A stretch of 64,000 nucleotides of DNA from Halosolutus amylolyticus (GTDB taxonomy: Archaea > Halobacteriota > Halobacteria > Halobacteriales > Natrialbaceae). How positions within the stretch are numbered: the first letter of the stretch is position 1; every line of letters starts with the position of its first letter. This document shows positions 38,480-47,749 of the stretch, one piece after another. The notes below the pieces were generated by a model. It had not been told where the DNA came from. It did no database searches and worked only from the letters and a program-made list of their open reading frames with translations. A program made the translations under genes and the position numbers. The stretch covers positions 310,001 through 374,000 of the forward strand of contig NZ_JALIQP010000004.1 of NCBI RefSeq assembly GCF_023566055.1. The letters run 5' to 3'.

Positions 38480-40887
38480 TCCTCGATCACGACGTTCTGT
38501 TCGTCGATGTCGATCACGTAGTCGCTCGACGTGTTCGAGGAATCGGGTGCCGATCCGACGTCGAAACTGACGTCGGAGTCCGCAGTTACGTCTTCCGCGA
38601 TGTCTTCGAAGACGTCGTCGAGTTCGTCAGCGTTGTCGACGTTGACGTTTTCGCCACCGGTCTCGTCAGCCACGTACTCGAGGAGTTCTTCGTCGAGATC
38701 GTCGAACCCGAGCCCGATCGTGTAGATCGTCACGTCGAGATCGTTGGCATCGTGTTTTGCCAGATTCCTGGTTTTGGCGTCGTAGCTGGGATGACTGTTT
38801 TTCCCGTCGCTCAGGAGGATCATGACGCGATCGTTGCCCTCGTCGGATTTGTCTCGGTAATCGTCCAGTGCGAGTTCCATTCCCGAAGCGATGTTTGTTC
38901 CTCCGTATTCGTTTGCGGTTACGTTGTCCTCAACGCTGACAAGATCGCTACTTAGTTCGTGCAAGGTTTGCGTCGGGCCCAAGAGATCGGGCGCTGCAAA
39001 CTCATAAACGCCGGCACGATCGCCATCCGATTCGTTTAGCATCCCGATGAAGTCCGTTGTCGCGTCGACGCGTTCGTGGTGGGGATCGTTCCACTCCATC
39101 GATCCCGATCGATCCAGGACGAACGTCACGTCCAGCGCGTTGCGGGAGCGTTCCTCGACGAGTTCGATCTCCCTGTTTGCCTCGGGGATCGGAACCGCCG
39201 TCCGGAGCGATCGATCGAACTGGACGTCGACGTCTCCGTCGAAGGTGGTTTCGCCGCCGATGGCCGCACCGGTGATTTCGACGTTATCGCCGACTTCGAG
39301 TTCACTCCCGGGAGCGTAGATCACGCCGTCGAAGTTGACTTCGTCTTCGTCCTCGATCGTGACCTTGGCATCGCTTCCTGCATAGATCCAGAGCGCATTG
39401 GCCCGATCGCCGTCCTCGATCGTCACGTTGCCGTCGATCGTGACGTCGTCGTTGGCGTAGATGTACGCGGAATCGTTTCCGTCGATTTCGAGGTCCGATA
39501 GCTCTACTGTTCCGTTGACGCCGGCGTGGACGTCGCCGCCGCTGGTATCGATCGCGTCGAGATCGGTCAGTTCGTCTCCGTAGTATAACCCGGCGTCGAT
39601 GTTGCTCTGAGACTCGACGTCCTCGGCGTCACCGTTGCTCTCGAGGTACTCGAGATCCCCGACCGCCGCGTCGAGTTCGTCGTCGATCGCGTCGACCGAC
39701 TCGAACGGGTCCGACATATTCGCGACGAGCACCTCTTCCTCGTCGCTCAGCCAGTAGACCGCCGTCTCACCGTCCTCGGTCGTGTTGATATACTCGTATC
39801 CACTGGGGGTATCGCCCTGTTCGAGGTCCGCAGCGTACGCGATCTGCGAGACGATCGGGTTCGCATCGTCGTCCACCCTGGTGAGTTCGTCGTTGATAAC
39901 GGGAATGCCACTGATATCGGCGTCGTCGCCGAGCGAGAGGTCGTCGTCGACGACGAACAGGTCGTCGCTGATATTGGGATCGCCGTTGCGATCGTAGGCC
40001 GTCACGTTCGTGGTGACGTCGTGGTCGCCATCGACCCCCTCCGTGTGGAGGCCGCCGTACACCACCGGATCGATCCCGACGTGATCCGCGAACGCGTTGT
40101 CGCTGTCGATCGTCGCCACGACGGTAACGGACTCGGTTGCCGGATCGTGACAGACCTCGTTCTCGTCAGGGGCAGGGTTCTCGTCGCAGTCGACTGCGTC
40201 GAACTCCTCCTGCAGGAAGTCGTACCAGGCGTCGTGGTAACGCGTGTTCTCGACCGTCAGTTCGATCTCGTCGACGAAGCCGACTTCGTCGATCACGTCG
40301 CTGACGTTCGCCGAGTCCTCCACCGGCCGGTTGGTGACGGTGTGTTCGCCGCTCCCGGTAGTGCCCTGGAGGTTCGTCACCGAGAGGTCGATTCGTCCGA
40401 CCGGTTCGCCGTCGTCGTTCGTTTCGGTGTAGTACCGGATGTCCGGCTTCGAGACGAGCGTCGTTCCGCTGTCCCCTTCGCGCCAGATGCCGCCGGCCTG
40501 GTGACCGAATCGGTTGCCTGCGCTGTCCTCGTACCGGAGCGTCCCCATCGTGATGTCGTCCAGCGTTTTCGGCTCGCTGTACCCGTTGGAGACGCTGATC
40601 GTGATCGTGCTGTTGTTCGATAGTTCGTACTCACCGTCCTCCTCGAGATACACTGACCCGCTCGAGTCGCTGTCCACCAGCGCCGTCCGCAGATCGTGAT
40701 CGAACTGATGCATCAACTGTTCGCTTTGCTCGGCCGACGCCTGCGATTCGACCGAGTCGAGCGCCACCATGCCCGTAATTGCGATCAACGCGATCCCGAC
40801 GAAGACCATGCCGAACAACAGTACGAGCCCCACCTGTGGACTGAACCCGCGATCGTGACCGGACGGCTGGATCTCTATCCTCCCCAT
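38476..40887 (-). CDS. pilin-like surface protein with C-terminal von Willebrand A domain
   Basis: 803 residues from the ATG at 40887; an upstream start would place 18 polar and aromatic residues before the signal. DRGFSPQVGLVLLFGMVFVGIALIAITGMVAL is a class III prepilin-like N-terminus (cut after RG). The shared blocks are present: GTLRYEDSAGNRFGHQAGGIWRE, NTRYHDAWYDFLQ, and FDGVIYAPGSELEVGDNVEITGAAIGGETTFDGDVDVQFDRSL. Residues 584-770 form a vWA domain with a complete MIDAS: DRSGS (592-596), GGTN with T664 and LLSDGK with D694, so divalent-metal-dependent ligand binding is expected. A pilus-tip or cell-surface adhesin is the best reading. TATA-like GGATAAATTT lies about 35 bp upstream (minus strand). 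Confidence 0.8.
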   Translation of the reverse strand: MGRIEIQPSGHDRGFSPQVGLVLLFGMVFVGIALIAITGMVALDSVESQASAEQSEQLMHQFDHDLRTALVDSDSSGSVYLEEDGEYELSNNSTITISVSNGYSEPKTLDDITMGTLRYEDSAGNRFGHQAGGIWREGDSGTTLVSKPDIRYYTETNDDGEPVGRIDLSVTNLQGTTGSGEHTVTNRPVEDSANVSDVIDEVGFVDEIELTVENTRYHDAWYDFLQEEFDAVDCDENPAPDENEVCHDPATESVTVVATIDSDNAFADHVGIDPVVYGGLHTEGVDGDHDVTTNVTAYDRNGDPNISDDLFVVDDDLSLGDDADISGIPVINDELTRVDDDANPIVSQIAYAADLEQGDTPSGYEYINTTEDGETAVYWLSDEEEVLVANMSDPFESVDAIDDELDAAVGDLEYLESNGDAEDVESQSNIDAGLYYGDELTDLDAIDTSGGDVHAGVNGTVELSDLEIDGNDSAYIYANDDVTIDGNVTIEDGDRANALWIYAGSDAKVTIEDEDEVNFDGVIYAPGSELEVGDNVEITGAAIGGETTFDGDVDVQFDRSLRTAVPIPEANREIELVEERSRNALDVTFVLDRSGSMEWNDPHHERVDATTDFIGMLNESDGDRAGVYEFAAPDLLGPTQTLHELSSDLVSVEDNVTANEYGGTNIASGMELALDDYRDKSDEGNDRVMILLSDGKNSHPSYDAKTRNLAKHDANDLDVTIYTIGLGFDDLDEELLEYVADETGGENVNVDNADELDDVFEDIAEDVTADSDVSFDVGSAPDSSNTSSDYVIDIDEQNVVIED

Positions 40888-41009
40888 TGAATGACTAAGA
40901 TATAGATATTTGAAACACAAAAATTTATCCGAACTCGTCACACTTTTAGCAACTGGCGTTCGACGAGGACGTCGGGACGGTCGAGCCTGGCCCGCCGAAG
41001 AAAAACACT

Positions 41010-41019
41010 TGTATATCGG
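41010..41019 (+). promoter_or_regulatory. TATA box of the DUF106-cmk-truB operon
   Basis: TTGTATATCG, about 25 bp before the ATG at 41041, consistent with a leaderless transcript. Its presence shows that this gene set has its own promoter now that it is separated from adk. Confidence 0.55.
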
Positions 41020-41040
41020 ACGAGCCTAGCCATCGACTAG

Positions 41041-41985
41041 ATGACGCGTACAGCCGAGAAGATCAACGCCCTCGTCAGCGAGGATTCCTCGATGGCAGCG
41101 GCCCTGGAGGCCATCCGCGATGAGGCCGACGAAAACGGCGGTGAGGTCGAGTGGGCCGACGTCCGCGACGACCTGACGAGCGGTCAGTGGGGCCGCCTGA
41201 TCGAGAAGGGAGTACTGGTCGACGGGGACGAGGGATTCGAGATCGCCGATCGCGAGGCCTTCGACGAGGCGCTCGACGGCGACGGCGACGGCGGTGCCGG
41301 CGTTCCCGACGTCGAGGTCGACGAAGACACGAGCTGGTCGCAGTGGGACAAGACCGCCGCCCTGGGCTCGGTGCTGCTGATGGTCGGCTACTGGCTCGAG
41401 TCCGTCCGGGACACGGTCGGGAGTACGATCGATCTGGTGCTCGGACCGCTGGATACGGCGCTACCGTTTTACGCCGTTATTCTCTCCGTCGCGTTGCTGA
41501 CGGGCCTGTACTCGACGTTGCTCCAGGCGAACCTGATGAACCCCGAGGTCATCGGCAAGTACCAGGAGCGCATGAAGGCGATGCAGGACAAGCAAAGCGA
41601 TATCAAGGAACGCAAAGAGGAGGCCGAAGAGCGCGGCGCGAGCGACGCCGAGATCGAACGCCTCGAAAGCGAACTCGAGAAAGCACGCGAAGAGCAGATG
41701 GAGGCGATGGCGGAGAACCTCGGGATGTTCAAAGAGCAGTTCCGGCCGATGGTCTGGATCATGCTGTTTACCATCCCGCTGTTCCTCTGGATGTACTGGA
41801 AAATCAACGTCGGCGGGGTCGGTAACTCGACGGTCGTCATGCCGATCGTCGGCGAGACGACCTGGCGGTCCGGGCTGGTCGGTCCGATGCAGGCGTGGAT
41901 CGTCTGGTACTTCCTCTGTTCGATGGGCTTTACCCAGCTGTTGCGCAAATCGCTGAACATCGACATGTCGCCGACCGGGGCGTAG
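41041..41985 (+). CDS. DUF106 membrane insertase-like protein (Oxa1/EMC3 superfamily)
   Basis: 314 residues. The C-terminal two thirds are the archaeal DUF106 fold: helix [28 protein letters not shown], a charged coiled coil [27 protein letters not shown]...[16 protein letters not shown], then [27 protein letters not shown] and a final helix [25 protein letters not shown]106 proteins are archaeal relatives of YidC/EMC3/Get1 and are thought to help membrane-protein insertion. The first 110 residues are an acidic cytosolic extension with a winged-helix-like feel. The usual position after secY and adk is conserved apart from the insertion. Confidence 0.9.
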   Translation: MTRTAEKINALVSEDSSMAAALEAIRDEADENGGEVEWADVRDDLTSGQWGRLIEKGVLVDGDEGFEIADREAFDEALDGDGDGGAGVPDVEVDEDTSWSQWDKTAALGSVLLMVGYWLESVRDTVGSTIDLVLGPLDTALPFYAVILSVALLTGLYSTLLQANLMNPEVIGKYQERMKAMQDKQSDIKERKEEAEERGASDAEIERLESELEKAREEQMEAMAENLGMFKEQFRPMVWIMLFTIPLFLWMYWKINVGGVGNSTVVMPIVGETTWRSGLVGPMQAWIVWYFLCSMGFTQLLRKSLNIDMSPTGA

Positions 41986-42128
41986 CGCCTACGGACGCCG
42001 GCGACTCGGAATCCCGCGATCGTCGCCGTTCGCTCGACCTGTCCTCGCCCGCGGCCGTTCGCGGCGACTCGCCGAGGGAAACGTCACCCGATCAAAACCC
42101 ATTTTACCCACCGCATCGGAGCAGGAAT

Positions 42129-42707
42129 ATGTTACTCACCGTCTCCGGCCCGCCGGGAAGCGGGAAGAGCACGACCGCGGAGTTGCTCGCCGACGCCTTC
42201 GATCTCGACCACGTCAGCGGCGGCGACATCTTCCGCGAACTGGCCGACGAACGCGGCTACACGCCGCTCGAGTTCAACAAACTCGCCGAGGAGAACGACG
42301 AGATCGATCGGGACCTCGATCTCCGACTGCGCGAGATCGCGATCGAGGAGGAGGACCTGGTGCTCGAGTCGCGACTCGCCGGCTGGCTGGCGGGCGAGCA
42401 CGCCGACTTCCGGTTCTGGCTCGACGCGCCGGCGAACGTCCGCGGCGAGCGGATCGCCGAACGCGAGGAAAAGGATCCTGCGCGCGCGACCGAGGAGACG
42501 AAAGCGCGGGAGGCGAGCGAGGCCCAGCGATACCAGGAGTACTACGGCATCGACATCAGGGACCTGACGATCTACGATCTCTCGATCAATACGGCTCGCT
42601 GGGAGCCGGACGCGGTGCTCGACATGCTCGTCACGGCCGTCGGAGAGTACGAGGCCGCCGGTGACGAGGGGAAAGCACCCGTGACCGGCGTCGACTACCA
42701 GTTCTGA
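42129..42707 (+). CDS. cmk: cytidylate kinase
   Basis: 192 residues from the ATG at 42129. [23 protein letters not shown] (P-loop at 7-14), [56 protein letters not shown] and the [21 protein letters not shown] lid are the archaeal Cmk pattern. It phosphorylates CMP/dCMP. Longer in-frame upstream sequence lacks similarity. It shares one base with truB. Confidence 0.95.
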   Translation: MLLTVSGPPGSGKSTTAELLADAFDLDHVSGGDIFRELADERGYTPLEFNKLAEENDEIDRDLDLRLREIAIEEEDLVLESRLAGWLAGEHADFRFWLDAPANVRGERIAEREEKDPARATEETKAREASEAQRYQEYYGIDIRDLTIYDLSINTARWEPDAVLDMLVTAVGEYEAAGDEGKAPVTGVDYQF

Positions 42708-43615
42708 TGACGTTGCGTGGCCCACCCGAGGAGCGATCGCCCGCGGAACTGCTCACCTTCGGCGTCGTCAACCTCGACAAACCGCCCGGTCCCTCCTCTC
42801 ACCAGGTGAGCGGCTGGCTCCGGGACGCCGTCGCCGACACCCTCGCCGAACGCGACGTCGACGCGACGATCGACCAGGCGGCCCACGCCGGGACGCTCGA
42901 CCCGAAGGTCACCGGCTGTCTCCCGGTCATGCTCGGCGACGCGACGCGGCTCGCGCAGGTCTTCCTCGAGGGGGCGAAGGAGTACGTTGCAGTGCTCGAG
43001 TGTCACGGCCCCGTGCCGGCCGACGCCGAATCCGTCATCGCGGCGTTCGAGGCCCCGATCTACCAGAAGCCGCCGCGCAAGAGCGCGGTCGCGCGTCGCT
43101 TGCGCGTGCGCGAGATTTACGATATCGACGTGCTCGAGACCGGCGATCGCCAGGTTCTCCTGCGAATCCGGTGTGAGAGCGGGACCTACGTCCGCAAACT
43201 CTGTCACGACCTCGGACTGGCGCTCGGGACCGGTGGCCACATGGGCCACCTGCGACGGACGATGACGGAACCGTTCGACGACACCGACCTCCACACGGCG
43301 GCCGAGTTCCTCGACGCGCTCGCCTTCTGGGTCGAGGACGACGATCCCGAACCGCTTCGGGAGGTCGTCTCGCCCGCCGAACGCATCCTCGAACCGATCC
43401 CCTCGATCGTGATCGCCGAAAGTGCCGCTCGCGAGGTCGCCACGGGTGCGCCCGTCTACGCCCCCGGCGTGCTCGACGTCGAGGAGCGGGCCGATCGCGG
43501 CGACCTCGTGGCCTGTTACACGCCCGACGGCGCGGCGGTCTGTCTCGGCGACCTGGTCGGCGATCCCGCCGACGAGAGCGGAACTGTGGTCGACCTCGAG
43601 CGGGTGCTGGTCTGA
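42707..43615 (+). CDS. truB: tRNA/rRNA pseudouridine synthase Cbf5 (TruB family)
   Basis: 302 residues. FGVVNLDKPPGPSSHQVSGWLRD, HAGTLDPKVTGCLPVMLG (catalytic aspartate in GTLDPKVTG), the EAPIYQKPPRKSAVARRLRVREIY thumb region and RCESGTYVRKLCHDLGLALGTGGHMGHLRRT identify the archaeal Cbf5. Residues from about 225 form a PUA domain. It modifies rRNA with H/ACA guide RNAs and tRNA position 55. Overlaps cmk by one base. Confidence 0.96.
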   Translation: MTLRGPPEERSPAELLTFGVVNLDKPPGPSSHQVSGWLRDAVADTLAERDVDATIDQAAHAGTLDPKVTGCLPVMLGDATRLAQVFLEGAKEYVAVLECHGPVPADAESVIAAFEAPIYQKPPRKSAVARRLRVREIYDIDVLETGDRQVLLRIRCESGTYVRKLCHDLGLALGTGGHMGHLRRTMTEPFDDTDLHTAAEFLDALAFWVEDDDPEPLREVVSPAERILEPIPSIVIAESAAREVATGAPVYAPGVLDVEERADRGDLVACYTPDGAAVCLGDLVGDPADESGTVVDLERVLV

Positions 43616-43720
43616 CCCGTCCCGATCGCCGCACGCTCTTGCCGGGCCACCCTCGTCACACTGGGCTCGAGTTGGGACTATCTCACAGCATGTTTACCTG
43701 TTAACCTCACGTTCTTTGGA

Positions 43721-43729
43721 CATATAATG
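43721..43729 (+). promoter_or_regulatory. TATA box of the liv operon
   Basis: CATATAATG centred about 22-25 bp before the ATG at 43747, preceded by a BRE-like TTTGGA. The spacing predicts a leaderless mRNA. Confidence 0.6.
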
Positions 43730-43746
43730 ATACTTTAGTAGTTAGT

Positions 43747-45114
43747 ATGGGACAGAACATCACTCGTCGAACGGTACTCGAGCGATCAGGTGGCCTCGCC
43801 GCAGTTGGAACCGCGGCACTCGCGGGTTGTGTCACGGAGGACAGTAGCGACGACGACGGCGACCCGGACGACGAAACGATCCGGATCGGCGCGTTCCAGC
43901 CGACCTCGGCCGACCTCCAGTACTACGGCCAGACGTCCTTGCAGGGGTTCTACGGTGGGCTGGCGTACAAGTACGACGACATCGATCCGATCGACGGCCT
44001 CGACGTCGGCGAGTACACCGTCGACCCCGAGGCGGGGCCGACGTACGAAATCATCGTCGAGGACACGGCGTTCGATCCGGACACCGCACAGAGCGTCGCG
44101 CAGGACCTGGTGGTCGACGACGAGGTCGACGTGCTGTTCGGCGGCACGTCCTCGGACAGCGCGCGCCGCGTGATCGACACCGTCGTCTCGCAGTCGGACG
44201 TGCTGTACCTCTGTGGGCCGGCCGCTGACGGGGACATCACCACGTCCGACGAGTACTGTCACGAGCGGGTCTTCCGTGCGAGCGAGCACACCGCGATGGA
44301 CGCTCGATCGGGCGCGACGTACGTCGCCGAGGAGATGGACGTCGAGAACGTCGCGATGTTCGGATCGGACAACTCGTTCGGCCGCGGTGGCGTCGAGAAC
44401 TACACCGCGGTGTTCGAGGAGTACGACCACATCGAACTGCAAGAGCCCCGGTACACCGAGGCGGGGTACGCCGAGTTCGAGGGGCTCCTGGACGAGGCCG
44501 TCGCCAACGGTGCCGACGCCGTTGCCGGCGTCTATACGGCCGTGACGCTGCCGTCGTTCATCCCCACCGCGATGGACTACGACGTCGAAATCTTCGGCGG
44601 GTTCGCGGAGATGCTGACCATCAGCGCCCTCGGCGGGGCGATGCAACAGGCCCTCGGCGAGGACTTCACCGCCGAGGATATCGAAGACGCCGGACTCGGC
44701 CCGTTCACGACGCGGTATCACTGGAACCAGTTCGACAACCCGATCAACGACGCGTTCGTCGACATGACGATCGACGCCTACGACCAGGTTCCGGATCTCT
44801 TCCACTCGGGGACGTTCACCCTCGCCTCGGCGCTCGCCCAGGCGATCGACGAGTCCGGGTCGACGGCCACCGACGACCTCGTCGACGCGATGACGGGAAT
44901 GACCGTCACGGACACGCCGAAAGGGGAGAACGGGTACGAGTTCCGGGAGGCGAACAACCAGGCGGCCTCGGAGATGGCGATCGCGTACCCGGTGCCGACG
45001 AGCGACGAGTGGGCCGACACCTGGGAGGCGAACATCATGCCCGGTGAACCGGTCCAGTACGTGTCGGCCGAGGACGCGATGGTGCCGGAAGACGACGTCG
45101 GTTGTAGCCTCTGA
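43747..45114 (+). CDS. livK: branched-chain amino-acid-type ABC substrate-binding lipoprotein
   Basis: 455 residues. TRRTVLERSG (Tat motif) and AALAGC at 24-29 (lipobox, lipid-modified C29) give a Tat lipoprotein. After a D-rich linker come two Rossmann-like lobes of the periplasmic-binding type I fold: IRIGAFQPTSADLQYYGQTSLQGFYGG, DEVDVLFGGTSSDSARRVIDTVV, VAMFGSDNSFGRGGVENYTAVFEE and LHSGTFTLASALAQAIDES-like segments. It captures the solute outside the cell. The sequence does not settle the ligand (branched amino acids, amides or urea). First gene of the five-gene transporter operon. Confidence 0.9.
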   Translation: MGQNITRRTVLERSGGLAAVGTAALAGCVTEDSSDDDGDPDDETIRIGAFQPTSADLQYYGQTSLQGFYGGLAYKYDDIDPIDGLDVGEYTVDPEAGPTYEIIVEDTAFDPDTAQSVAQDLVVDDEVDVLFGGTSSDSARRVIDTVVSQSDVLYLCGPAADGDITTSDEYCHERVFRASEHTAMDARSGATYVAEEMDVENVAMFGSDNSFGRGGVENYTAVFEEYDHIELQEPRYTEAGYAEFEGLLDEAVANGADAVAGVYTAVTLPSFIPTAMDYDVEIFGGFAEMLTISALGGAMQQALGEDFTAEDIEDAGLGPFTTRYHWNQFDNPINDAFVDMTIDAYDQVPDLFHSGTFTLASALAQAIDESGSTATDDLVDAMTGMTVTDTPKGENGYEFREANNQAASEMAIAYPVPTSDEWADTWEANIMPGEPVQYVSAEDAMVPEDDVGCSL

Positions 45115-45124
45115 TACCTTACCG

Positions 45125-45943
45125 ATGTTGCTTTCGACGTCCGGACTGACGAAATCCTTCGGTGGCATCACCGCTGTCGACGGGGTCGAGTTCACGCTCG
45201 AGGAGGGCGAACTCTGCTCCGTGATCGGCCCGAACGGTGCGGGCAAGACCACGTTCTTCAACCTGATCACGGGCGAACTCGAACCCACGAGCGGCACGAT
45301 CGAGTTCGACTCCACCAACGCGGAGGGAGTCGCCGACATCACGACGGCGGACCCGGCAACGACCGCGCGCCTGGGACTGCATCGATCGTACCAGATTACG
45401 AATATCTTCCCGACGCTCTCGGTCCTCGAGAACGTCAGGATCGCGGCCCAGGCACACCGCGGATCCGATTCGTGGCGGTTCTGGCGGAACGTCAACAGCT
45501 TCGACGACCACTTCGAGGAGGCACGCACGATCCTGGAACGGATCGGCCTCGCCGATGACGCCGACGTCGAGGCCCAGAACCTCAGTCACGGGGAAAAGCG
45601 GAGCCTCGAGATCGGGATCGCACTCGCCGGCGATCCGGATCTACTCTTGCTGGACGAACCGACCGCAGGCGTCTCCAGCGAGGACATCGGCCGTCTCACC
45701 GACCTCATCGAGAACATCGCGGCGGACCACTCGATCATGCTGATCGAACACAACATGGACATCGTGATGGACATCAGTGATCGGGTCGTCGTCCTCGACA
45801 ACGGATCGCTAATCGCCGACGGCGAACCTGCGGCGATTCGCGACAGTGAGCGGGTCCAGCGGGCCTACCTCGGCGGCTACGAGGGCGACGATCGGAACGA
45901 AACGGCATCCGACGATAGCGAACCGGGGGTGGCGACCGGATGA
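45125..45943 (+). CDS. livG: ABC transporter ATP-binding protein, LivG type
   Basis: 272 residues from the ATG at 45125. Walker A GPNGAGKTT (about 37-45), signature LSHGEKRSLEIGIALA, Walker B LLLLDEPTAG and switch H in LIEHNMDIV. The LivG hallmark LGLHRSYQITNIFPTLSVLENVRIAAQ is clear. It powers uptake together with LivF. ATGA overlap with livF. Confidence 0.95.
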   Translation: MLLSTSGLTKSFGGITAVDGVEFTLEEGELCSVIGPNGAGKTTFFNLITGELEPTSGTIEFDSTNAEGVADITTADPATTARLGLHRSYQITNIFPTLSVLENVRIAAQAHRGSDSWRFWRNVNSFDDHFEEARTILERIGLADDADVEAQNLSHGEKRSLEIGIALAGDPDLLLLDEPTAGVSSEDIGRLTDLIENIAADHSIMLIEHNMDIVMDISDRVVVLDNGSLIADGEPAAIRDSERVQRAYLGGYEGDDRNETASDDSEPGVATG

Positions 45944-46638
45944 GCTTCCTCGAACTCGAGGACGTCCACGCCTACTACGGGGAGAGTCACGTCCTCCAGG
46001 GGGTGACCCTCGACGTCGAGGAGAACGAAATCGTCGCGCTCATCGGCCGCAACGGGGTCGGCAAGACGACGACGCTGCGATCGATTCTCCAGCTCAACCC
46101 GCCCCGCGAGGGGACGGTTCGGTACCGGGGCGAGGACATCACCGGCAAGCACACGCACGAGGTCGCCGCCGACGGCATCGGCTGGGTCCCTGAGGAACGG
46201 CGGATGTTCGGCTACCTCACCGTCGAGGAGAACATCCGGGTGGCGGTTCCGTCCGACGGTGACTTCGAGGCCCAGCGCGACTACGTCTACTCGCTGTTTC
46301 CGGCGCTAGAGGAGTTCCGGGAGAACGAAGCCAGGAACTTGAGCGGCGGCCAACAGCAGATGCTGGCGATCGCACGCGGCATGGTCGGCAGGAACGACCT
46401 CCTGCTGGTCGACGAACCGAGCGAGGGGCTCGCCCCGATGATCGTCGACCAGGTCGTCGACGCCCTCGAGACGGCCTCCGAAGAAACGACGATGATCCTC
46501 GTCGAGCAGAACTTCCCGCTCGCCATGGACCTCGCGGACAGGTTCTACCTCATCGACCACGGAACGGTGGTCGAGTCGGGATCGACCGCGGGCGTCACAG
46601 CCGACGACGAACGGATACGGAGGTATCTGAGCGCATGA
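45940..46638 (+). CDS. livF: ABC transporter ATP-binding protein, LivF type
   Basis: 232 residues. LELEDVHAYYGESHVLQGVTLDVEENEIVALIGRNGVGKTT with Walker A, the LivF hallmark GIGWVPEERRMFGYLTVEENI, signature LSGGQQQMLAIARGM, Walker B LLLVDEPSEGLAP and LVEQNFPLAM. Second ATPase of the transporter. Confidence 0.95.
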   Translation: MSFLELEDVHAYYGESHVLQGVTLDVEENEIVALIGRNGVGKTTTLRSILQLNPPREGTVRYRGEDITGKHTHEVAADGIGWVPEERRMFGYLTVEENIRVAVPSDGDFEAQRDYVYSLFPALEEFRENEARNLSGGQQQMLAIARGMVGRNDLLLVDEPSEGLAPMIVDQVVDALETASEETTMILVEQNFPLAMDLADRFYLIDHGTVVESGSTAGVTADDERIRRYLSA

Positions 46639-46712
46639 ACTGGTCCAGTCCACGTCTTGCCGATCGAACCGACGCGACGAACACGGCTCTCGGCGGGGTG
46701 ATGGGTCGATGA
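46635..46712 (+). CDS. possible 25-residue bridging ORF between livF and livH
   Basis: ATG at 46635 overlaps the livF stop (ATGA) and its TGA at 46710-46712 overlaps the livH start (ATGA), so the open frame exactly bridges the 70-bp gap. Translation MNWSSPRLADRTDATNTALG... is not hydrophobic and matches nothing I know. It could be a coupling ORF that carries ribosomes from livF to livH, or a chance frame. Confidence 0.3.
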   Translation: MNWSSPRLADRTDATNTALGGVMGR

Positions 46713-47749
46713 CGATCGAACTGGCGACCGGGCTGCCGCTGGCGACCGACCTTCCGCTGGTAGTCGACGCACTCAGTCGGCTGTTCCAGCCCGATACGCT
46801 CGCCCGGATCCTCGTCGAGGGACTCGGCAAAGCCGCGGTGTACTTCGTTCTCGCCGTCGGGCTGACGCTCGTCTTCGGATTGATGGGCGTGCTCAACTTC
46901 TCCCACGGGGCGATGGCGATGCTCGGGGCCTACGTCGGTGGACTCCTCATGGTGCTCGCCGTCTCCGACGGGACGGGGACGGTCGCGAGAATTGCGTTCT
47001 TCTTCGTGGCCGTCGTCGCGGTATTCGCCGTGCTCACCGCGTTCGGGAGCACGATCGAGTACTCACTCATCCGACCGATCTACGATCGGACGCCGATGTA
47101 CCAGATCCTCCTCACGTTCGGGATCGCGCTGATTCTGGAGGAGGTGACGCGGATCGTCGTGCTCGCCCGGGGGATCCAGCCGGATCCGCCGTGGTCCGCG
47201 GCGATGGCCACGGCACCGGCGCTGTTTACCGATCGGTACGACGTCCTGGGGGCGCCGATCCGCGGCCTCTACGCGTTCGAGATCGTCCTCGGGGTGCTCG
47301 CCGTCGCCGGCGTCTGGCTGTTCCTCAACAGGACGCTGTACGGGCTCTACATCCGGGCCGGCAGCGAGGACCCGGAGATGGTCGAAGCGCTCGGGATCGA
47401 CGTGCGCCGCGCGTTTACGATCGTGTTCGGACTCGGAACGGGTCTCGCCGGAATCGGCGGCGTGTTCCTCATGTGGGACCCGCTCTGGGGGCCGAGCGCG
47501 TTGCTCGCCATCGACGTGTTGCTGTACGCGTTCGTCGTGGTGATCATCGGCGGCCTCGGCTCGTTCGAGGGGACCGTCGCCGCGTCGCTCCTGGTGGGGA
47601 TCACCGATTCGTTCACGACCTGGTTGTTCTCGACGGGGATCGTGACGTTCACCGGGTTGCCGGCGCTCACGATATTCGGCCTGCTGGTCCTCATGCTGAT
47701 ACTCCGCCCTCAGGGACTCTACGGCGTCGAGGAGGTGGGTGGCCATTAG
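46709..47749 (+). CDS. livH: ABC transporter permease, LivH type
   Basis: 346 residues with about nine membrane helices. ILVEGLGKAAVYFVLAVGLTLVFGLMGVLNFSHGAMAMLGAYVG is the LivH signature. AGSEDPEMVEALGIDVRRAFTIVFGLGTGLAGIGGVFL is the coupling-loop region that contacts the ATPases. It ends at RPQGLYG, also typical. It pairs with LivM. The stop overlaps the livM GTG. Confidence 0.94.
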   Translation: MTIELATGLPLATDLPLVVDALSRLFQPDTLARILVEGLGKAAVYFVLAVGLTLVFGLMGVLNFSHGAMAMLGAYVGGLLMVLAVSDGTGTVARIAFFFVAVVAVFAVLTAFGSTIEYSLIRPIYDRTPMYQILLTFGIALILEEVTRIVVLARGIQPDPPWSAAMATAPALFTDRYDVLGAPIRGLYAFEIVLGVLAVAGVWLFLNRTLYGLYIRAGSEDPEMVEALGIDVRRAFTIVFGLGTGLAGIGGVFLMWDPLWGPSALLAIDVLLYAFVVVIIGGLGSFEGTVAASLLVGITDSFTTWLFSTGIVTFTGLPALTIFGLLVLMLILRPQGLYGVEEVGGH

